From Tupaia tana (taxonomy: Eukaryota > Chordata > Mammalia > Scandentia > Tupaiidae): DNA of 64,000 bases. Positions within the stretch are counted from its first letter, which is position 1, and each line of letters starts with the position of its first letter. The position numbers and the translations under genes were made by a program. Under the pieces are notes generated by a model. The model worked only from the letters and a program-made list of their open reading frames with translations, had not been told where the DNA came from and ran no database searches. Positions 57,704 through 64,000 of this stretch are shown piece after piece. The DNA is taken from NCBI GenBank assembly GCA_026018925.1, contig JAKSZU010000008.1, positions 4,082,915 to 4,146,914 on the forward strand. Direction: 5' to 3'.

Positions 57704-58140
57704 ATTTCAGTAGTCGCCACCATAGTTTTGTTTAAAATGAGCAACTTAGAGATACTACATGCACTTTCCTAACATTCTTTGCAAGAAGTTAGTAACCAAA
57801 AATAAATTTTAAAAAGAAAAAATAATTGCCATATAATACATATTAAATCCATTCATTTCCTATTTTTTCAACTAACTGAATTCAATAAAATTGTTTCAGG
57901 AAACCCATGATAAACATGTTATATAAGATAAAATTCCCGGTTGGAATTTAAGGTCCGAGTTACATTTATTGAACTATTGATTGAGGAACAAAGATGAATT
58001 ATTCAAAATCCATCCCAAAACAAGGAACAAAACTCTCTGTATGCCTGCTGTGAAAGAGCTATGGTATAGAACAGAAGAGGGAGCATTATTCCATGGAAGT
58101 CACCCATCACCTTTAACTAGATGCCTAGAAGCTTTTTGTA
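57704..58140. other. no recognised feature
   Basis: AT-rich. Nothing identified. Confidence 0.4.
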
Positions 58141-58400
58141 TTTTTTATTTATTTTTTTCTTTTTCCCCATAAGGCACATGCACTAGCTAGAGAGAAACAG
58201 AGAGAAGGGGGGAGAGGGAAAGTGAGAAGTCGTCCCTGGATGGATGGCCACTCTGCCGTCTCTTCTCCATTCTCCTTTCTGGATTTGAGGCACTCACACC
58301 TGCACCCCCTGTGTTTTTCAGGCCACCTGGTATAAGACTTAAACTTTGGAGTTGGCCACATGGATCCAGCACCTTAACCACCATGCCTCCTGCTGGTCCA
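58141..58400 (-). mobile_element. older SINE
   Basis: ttccccataaggcacatgc, GA tract, gtcgtccctggatggatgg, antisense head ending cctcctgctggtcc. Confidence 0.83.
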
Positions 58401-58541
58401 GGGAAGTTTTGTTTTTTAATGTACCTTAGGGAAGCAACTCAGAACTCAAAGTGAATAGGGACATAAAAGGGAGTTAGGTCATTGTTCTCAAGAATTTCAA
58501 GTAATATCAGAAAAATACTGTAATTAAAATTGAATAGCCTG

Positions 58542-58798
58542 TGGACCAGCAGTTAGTGTAATGGCTATGTCGCTGGACTCCCATGTAGTCGACTGCAGTT
58601 TGAGTCCTGGACCCAGCGGCTTAAACTCACACTGGGCGCGTGTGCGTGCATGCCCAAGATCCCGAGAGAGAATGGAAGAGAAGGGATTGTGGCGTGGCCA
58701 TCCCCCCTGGGGGGTGACTTCTCGCTTTCTGTCTGTCTCTGTCTGTCTGGCAAGCACATGTGCCTTATAGCAAAAACCTCTCTAAAAAAAAAAAAAAA
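58542..58798 (+). mobile_element. young tRNA-derived SINE with 14-bp TSD
   Basis: aattgaatagcctg (58528-58541) and aattgaacagcctg (58799-58812) flank the copy, one mismatch. Confidence 0.94.
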
Positions 58799-58812
58799 AA
58801 TTGAACAGCCTG

Positions 58813-59723
58813 AAAAAATAGTTGAGACCACGTCTGATTTTGTATTTTTCATATATTTTTGCTGTCAGTTTTATGCAAATATCAAGGATATCTACTGTTT
58901 ATTCTTAGTTTGAGAATAGAATGGCAAAATGTGTATGAAAATATTTTGGGAAAGTACCAATCATTTGACAAAAATGGTTTCTGTTTTTGACTCTGAGATA
59001 AGCAGTATCTCACCGAAGAGCATATTTATTGGTCAGAAAGACTTAGATAATTTTTCAGTTAAAACAATTTTATAATAGTTTTTATTTTTATTAATTTTAG
59101 TATGTTAATCAAAAGGTATCGTATTCTAGTACTCTTCAAAAAGCTATGCAAATCAATACATATGCAAACAATATCCGCGGTGTGTGTCTGTCTGTGCGTC
59201 AGTGCACAGGTGTGTGTTTCTGACACGGGCTGACTGGAGAAGCCTGCGTCTGCAGTACCCTTTTGAGCGTGTGTGATAGCCGCAGACGGAAAACGAACGT
59301 GCGTCCTACGTCCTTTTGTTAAAGAAAGAAAAAGGGTCATGGAGTCTTCCTATCTCAGGCAGCTTTTTAGTTTGGGAAAGAACACATTCATCTCTGTGTA
59401 GAAGCCTCTGTCATCTTTCCCAGATGCTCCTTGTCACTTTTTCTTGGCTCTGGGCTGTACAACTGCCTTGTAGAATCTGAGCAGAAACCTGCTGCATCTT
59501 GCCATGTGGCCCTGCGATGTGTGATGTCACAGTGCCCGAGGTCCAGACCACCGCACATTGAAGCTGCCATTCTTTTGGATACAGGTATCCAGGGACTTGC
59601 CGATTTTAGCTATTAAGTGATACTCTTCTAATACGGTGGGGCAAAATCAATTTTGTACAGTATATTCTTCCTCTCAGGTGGGTTGGCTTGGGAAGAATGT
59701 AACCTCTGAAAATGGCCTATTTG
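58813..59723. other. no recognised feature
   Basis: Nothing identified. TG-rich stretch near 59175-59215. Confidence 0.4.
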
Positions 59724-59970
59724 GGACCATCAGAAGGCATAATGGTTCTGTCGCTGGACTCACATAGCTGACCGCAGTTCAAGTCCCGGACCCAGTGGCT
59801 TAAAACACGTCAGTCACATGTATACCCCAAATCCTGAGAGGAGAATGGAGGAAAAGGGATTGCAGTGTGACCATACCCCCAGGGGGGATAGTTTCTCACT
59901 TTCTGTCTCTCCAGCGAGTGCACGCAGCCTATAGCAAAACTCTCTCTAAAAAAGAAAAAGAAAGAAAAGA
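59724..59970 (+). mobile_element. tRNA-derived SINE
   Basis: gggaccatcagaaggcataa head, acccccaggggggatagttt core, gcctatagcaaaactctctc end. Confidence 0.9.
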
Positions 59971-60261
59971 AAATGATCAATTTAAAAGTATTGAAGAAGG
60001 GAAAACTCTGTAAGCCCGTGGAAAATTTCTTGCCTTTGAAATGTAGACATTTAATTACACGCATGCATTTATGTACAGTGGGTATAGTTGGTTTCAGAAT
60101 GTATCCACAGATATTAATTCTGTCCCTTTATGACATAAAGGAGAAACCTAAAAGAATTTATTTTAAATATGCTTGTGCATGCATTTGAGTGAATCACATT
60201 ACTATAGTTTACAAAGATAACTGTTACCAAACTGCAAAAAGAATTTTAAAAAATGAAGGCC

Positions 60262-60512
60262 AGGGCCAGCCAGTGGCATGGTGTTTAAGGCACTAGATCT
60301 GCTAACTGCATGGTTTGAGTCCCAGACCTGGGAGTTGAAAAACACACCAGGCAGGTGTGCATGCCCCAGATCCTGAGAGGTACGTGGAGGAGAAGGGACT
60401 GCAGCGTGGCCATCCTCCCCGGGGGGAGGTGCTTTCTAGCTTTCTTTGTTTTTCTCTGTCTGTCTCTCTCCAGCCAGACCACGCTCTCTATAGCACCAAA
60501 ACAAACAAAACC
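60262..60512 (+). mobile_element. older SINE
   Basis: agggccagccagtggcatgg head, tttaaggcactagatctgc, tcctccccggggggaggtgc core, ctctctatagcaccaaaac end. Confidence 0.85.
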
Positions 60513-60617
60513 TAATTAACAATGATTCAGATCTCAAGGTACTTTCCTAATTATTTAGCAACTAAGTAGCCTACTATTATTTAATATTCAGGGCACTCAT
60601 AAATGTAGACATTCATA

Positions 60618-60852
60618 TTTTATTTATTTTATCTATTTATTTATCTAGCAATTTTTGAAGTTTATTTTCTCTCTCGTGAGACAGACAGACAGAGGACAGT
60701 ATGCCCGACAGCCTCCCCATGCGAAGATCCATCCGCTCCTCAGTGGGCCAGCACCAGCACGCATGCCCCGAGCACACGGGGGAGGTCCCAGGTGCGAACT
60801 CAGCACCTCCCACGAGGGTCCAGTCGCATTACCGCTGCATCACCCCCTGACC
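60618..60852 (-). mobile_element. old SINE, rearranged body
   Basis: (TTTA)n tail, gagacagacagacagagg, then divergent body, head-like end gcattaccgctgcatcacc. Confidence 0.5.
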
Positions 60853-61069
60853 CGCCCGCTAGGACTTTCCGTGAGATACAGTATGCCTAGGACTTCATAA
60901 AGTAATTCTGAACGCCAGGTGCAGCAGAGGTGAATTGTAACACTGAAGCCTTTTTAAATAACTGTCCCATTTTTATTTGTAAAAGTCTTCAAAATACATC
61001 ATATCTTGAAAATTAATGCTTATTTTATGCTTCTCACAAAAAAGCCATTCTACTCAATATATTCTAGTT

Positions 61070-61294
61070 TCTTTTTTAGTTTTTAAAGTGGTTTTTGCCA
61101 GAGAGATAGAGACAGAGGCAGTGGGCGGGAAAGTGAGAAATCCCCTCCTGGGAGGGGTGGGCGTGGCCCAGTCCCGTCTGCGTTTTCCTCCGGGATATTG
61201 GGGATGCACACACCCACACCAGCCGGTGTGATACCCCACTGCGGTGGGCCACGGGGCAGTCCAGCGACGTAACTGCTGCGCCACCTGCTGGCCG
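61070..61294 (-). mobile_element. older SINE
   Basis: gtggtttttgccagagagat, cccctcctgggaggggtgg core, antisense head ending gccacctgctggcc. Confidence 0.83.
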
Positions 61295-61464
61295 CAGTCT
61301 GCTTTGTTTCTAATCGCGATGAGCGCACTCGTGCCGCAGCACTAAACTGACTGCCGAAACTGCATCCGGATTCAGTCACGCACTGCATTTTGCCATTAAA
61401 GCAGAGAAAGAGCATTCATTCTGGACTTAAACGGCACTGTGAGCTTCTCTTCCTTTCCTTTCTC

Positions 61465-61712
61465 ATCCATGCATTTGTTTATTAATTGCACATGCTGTAC
61501 GCACTTTCCAGAGAGAGGGAGGGAGAGAGCACAGCTGCACGGGCACGACCACGGGCAGCTGCAGGCCCTTCTCCAGGTATTTCTCCACACTCCCAAGGTT
61601 TGGACATGCGCACGCTAGTGCTCAGAGTATTTCTCAGCTTCGCCAGGGCTGGGATGCGAACCTTGACTGGCCATCTGGGCTCTGGCTCCTAGTGCTCCAT
61701 CGGGCTGCTGTG
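61465..61712 (-). mobile_element. old SINE-like element
   Basis: tttattaattgcacatgctg, gagagggagggagagagc, later gggatgcgaaccttgactgg and tcctagtgctccatcgggc. Diverged. Confidence 0.5.
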
Positions 61713-62205
61713 CCCGGAGGCAGCTCCTCGGTTCCCTCCTTGTTTTCTCTACAGGACGCACAGCGCTGTGCTGCTGGGGTTGTTCAGGCCACACTCTCTT
61801 CCTCTGCACTGCTTTTGTAGTTCATTTCACTTGCTTCTGGGGAGTCGGGGGACCCGCTACAGGGTCTCAAATGACGATACTTTCCCTGGGCCTCGCGCCT
61901 CCCTTGCTCATGTGGCCCCAGGTGGCCACCCTTTCTGCACTTTTCGTCTTTCATGATTAGTTCTGTTAGAACTCGCTCCATGCGCTGGGATTCTTTACTG
62001 TTCAGGATAGAAAGTCCCACGCAGCTGCTCCGGTGGAACTGCAAGATGTCCAGGTAGCAGGAACTGAATCAAGGACTCAGCCAGAGGACAGTCGGAGTCG
62101 CTGCCCCTTTTCACTCCGGGTCCTCCACTTCCCTTCCTGCACTCTGGGACCCGCTGTGACACCCGCAGGTGCCCACGCTCCGTCTGAAGGAGCTGCGGTC
62201 ATATG
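61713..62205. other. no recognised feature
   Basis: GC-rich unique-looking sequence. Confidence 0.4.
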
Positions 62206-62392
62206 TCAGCTCAGTGACTCTCAAACTGAGGGGAGTGTCCGCAGGAAAGTCCCTCACACCTCACCTTCAGACCGCTCCCTCTAGAGTTCCCGGGGTTCAG
62301 AGGGTGATGGCACTGCCTGAGGGTCGCATTCCTAAAGCTCCCTGGGTGCTGCTACTGGCCGGGGTCCCACTGACACACTGGGAGCGTTGGGC
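62206..62392 (+). mobile_element. MER5A-like hAT-Charlie non-autonomous DNA transposon
   Basis: Begins cagctcagtgactctcaaac and later has aagctccctgggtgctgc, tactggccggggtcccac, matching the MER5A start (cagtggttctcaaac) and end block over about 187 bp, its usual size. Confidence 0.65.
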
Positions 62393-62937
62393 AGCGCGTC
62401 CCATGCCCTTAGGTGCTTCAGACCACCCTGAAGAACTTCAGAATTCAGAGCCCATAGGCCAGGAAGGGGCTGAAGGCCCACCCATAACCAGCTCCCAGCT
62501 GTCACGGAGGCTGCAGCCTGGAAGACTGCGCTGAGCAGCTGGGTCACTCTAGGCCACTGCTTTCCCACCTGAAGCACTTCTTGGACATATTTTCATCCCA
62601 GGGTCTCCGCAGTCAAAGCTTAAACTGGCTTTAGGTGACTTACACTGGGATGAGTTTAGGAAACCCAGAGGAAAGGGCGTGTCCCATTGGTCTCCCAGGT
62701 GAGAACGTTTCCAGAAGTCTCGGCACACTCCTACATTCTGTCAGCTTCACTGACTTTCCTTCTCACCTGCAGACGGCCTTGATACCAGGGAGTTGGCCAG
62801 GGAGAAGCCGAGGGTGGTCAGAAACAGCAGCGCATCAGCCCAAGAGGAGGGTGACCGTGCCAATAGACCAACACACAAAACACAGCACTGGAAAGATGCC
62901 CCACAACCCACACTCACCTGGCCAGGCACCTTCCTGG
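62393..62937. other. no recognised feature
   Basis: Nothing identified. Confidence 0.4.
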
Positions 62938-63196
62938 AAGGACACTTTTCTTTCTGTTTCTTGCTCACCCAAGAGAGAAGACAGAGACAGAGAGAGGGAA
63001 AGTAAGAAAACATCCTCTGTGCCTCTGTGGGGGATAGCCACACTGCAGTCCCTTCTCCATTATTCTCTTGGGATTTGGGGCACACACGCACATATGCCCA
63101 GTGTGAGCTTCAAGGAGAGGAGACAGGTTCAGGACTCGAACCACAGATGGCCATGTGGGAGCCCAGTCTTCAGCACTATGCAATCTGCTGCCCTGA
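62938..63196 (-). mobile_element. older SINE
   Basis: tttcttgctcacccaagag, GA tract, ctgtgggggatagccacac, antisense head gactcgaaccacagatggc to aatctgctgccctg. Confidence 0.82.
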
Positions 63197-63321
63197 AAGT
63201 ATGTTTTCTAAGGGAAGCATCAGGCACTTCAAGTACACTTTACCATCCAGAGTGGTTTTTTTCTTATCCACTTGTAACGTGCTACGTGCTCATTACAAGA
63301 ATAATCAATTTTCATTCTTTT

Positions 63322-63590
63322 TTTTTTTTGGGGGGGGAGAGGTTTTTGCTATAGGGCGTGTGTGCTCGCCAGACAGACAGACAGAAAGAGACAGAGAGAT
63401 AGAAAGCGAGAAATCTCCCCCCGGGGGGGATGGCCACGCCGCAATCCCTTCCCCTCCATTCTCCTCTCGGGATCTTTGGCACGCACGCACACGCGCCCAG
63501 CGTGAGTTTAAGCCACTGGGTCTGGGACTCGAACCGCGGTCGACTACGTGGGTGTCCAGCGACATAGCTATTACACTAACTGCTGGTCCC
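63322..63590 (-). mobile_element. young tRNA-derived SINE with 16-bp TSD
   Basis: Perfect repeats caattttcattctttt at 63306-63321 and 63591-63606. Head ends ctaactgctggtcccc. A G8 run interrupts the antisense tail. Confidence 0.96.
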
Positions 63591-63629
63591 CAATTTTCAT
63601 TCTTTTACTAAAAAAGTATATAAAAATGA

Positions 63630-63770
63630 TTTAGTACTTTAATTTTCTTCAGATGAACAAACTAAGTCCCTCCTAAACTAGTCCACCACGGTCACGTAGA
63701 CATTTAAGTAATCAGTATAAGGCTAGAACTTAGTTTTCTCTTCCCATATGCTTTTAGAAACTGCCTGTAT
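63630..63770 (-). mobile_element. MIR-like fragment
   Basis: ttttcttcagatgaacaaac, taagtccctcctaaactag and taaggctagaacttagtttt fit antisense MIR spacing loosely. Confidence 0.45.
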
Positions 63771-64000
63771 TTAATATTTCCGTATAAACACAGTTGTACC
63801 AACTACAATTAGGCTAATTTCTGCAAGGCGCCATGCTCACTGTGTATGTTGAGGTTTATGGATTGAATCTTGCACTTTGGATGTCAGTAAGGTTTCACTG
63901 AGACGGATACAACTACGCATAAGACTGATATAAAATTAAATGTGAAATCAAAATGAGTGTACTTATGTGAAATTAAAGCATGAAATCAAAACATGAGTGG

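Noticed and set aside
59160..59215. CRISPR-like or phage-like repeats in short repeat arrays
   Set aside because: The host is clearly eukaryotic. Short TG/CA and GATA arrays are microsatellites without spacer structure.
62635..63611. Two overlapping plus frames of 194-239 codons
   Set aside because: They run through two antisense SINEs and intervening non-coding sequence. The length comes from SINE open frames.

Overview
The window reads as nuclear DNA from a placental mammal. It holds no gene I can name, and almost all of its recognisable content is transposable elements. About 60 copies of one tRNA-derived SINE (full length about 265 bp) occur on both strands, roughly one per kilobase. Older layers shared by placental mammals lie beneath them: MIR, L2, old L1 (L1M-type), MaLR-type LTRs and a MER5A-like hAT fragment. 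A single diverged, dimeric 7SL-RNA-derived (Alu-like) SINE at 8057-8375 points to Euarchontoglires, because 7SL SINEs are known only there. Primate Alu, rodent B1/B2/ID and rabbit C repeats are absent, which makes a primate, a typical rodent or a lagomorph unlikely. A colugo-like or other less-sampled lineage fits, but I cannot name the species.

Layout: 1-5.4 kb is mostly unrecognised sequence with a few SINEs. 5.4-8.5 kb carries antisense L1 relics split by an old SINE, a young SINE and the 7SL element. 9-13.7 kb is SINE-rich. A solitary ERV1-type LTR lies at about 13.7 kb (+), followed by a 620-bp GATA microsatellite at 14.2 kb. 15-21 kb holds SINEs, an L1 3' end, a perfect 86-bp tandem duplication and a run of SINEs inserted into each other's tails at 19.3-20.5 kb. 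At 22.8-23.5 kb a second LTR related to the first lies in the opposite orientation. It carries six 38-bp CCAAT-box repeats and a perfect 82-bp inverted repeat.

24-31 kb holds MIR and L2 fragments, a 550-bp insertion with a 17-bp target duplication, and a three-level nest (MaLR LTR, 5'-inverted L1, SINE). 31.6-36.4 kb is one degraded sense-strand L1M with ORF1 and ORF2 relics, cut by five SINEs. 36-50 kb is SINE-rich with a MaLR LTR at 43 kb. 49.6-52.6 kb holds the only coding-like stretch I would follow up (minus strand, about 126 codons), a short CpG-rich patch and two antisense MaLR LTRs. 53-64 kb is unrecognised sequence alternating with SINEs and one MER5A-like element.

Most long open frames in the window come from SINE copies or the microsatellite and are not genes. 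No functional RNA gene and no intact promoter was recognised. The window looks intergenic or deep intronic.
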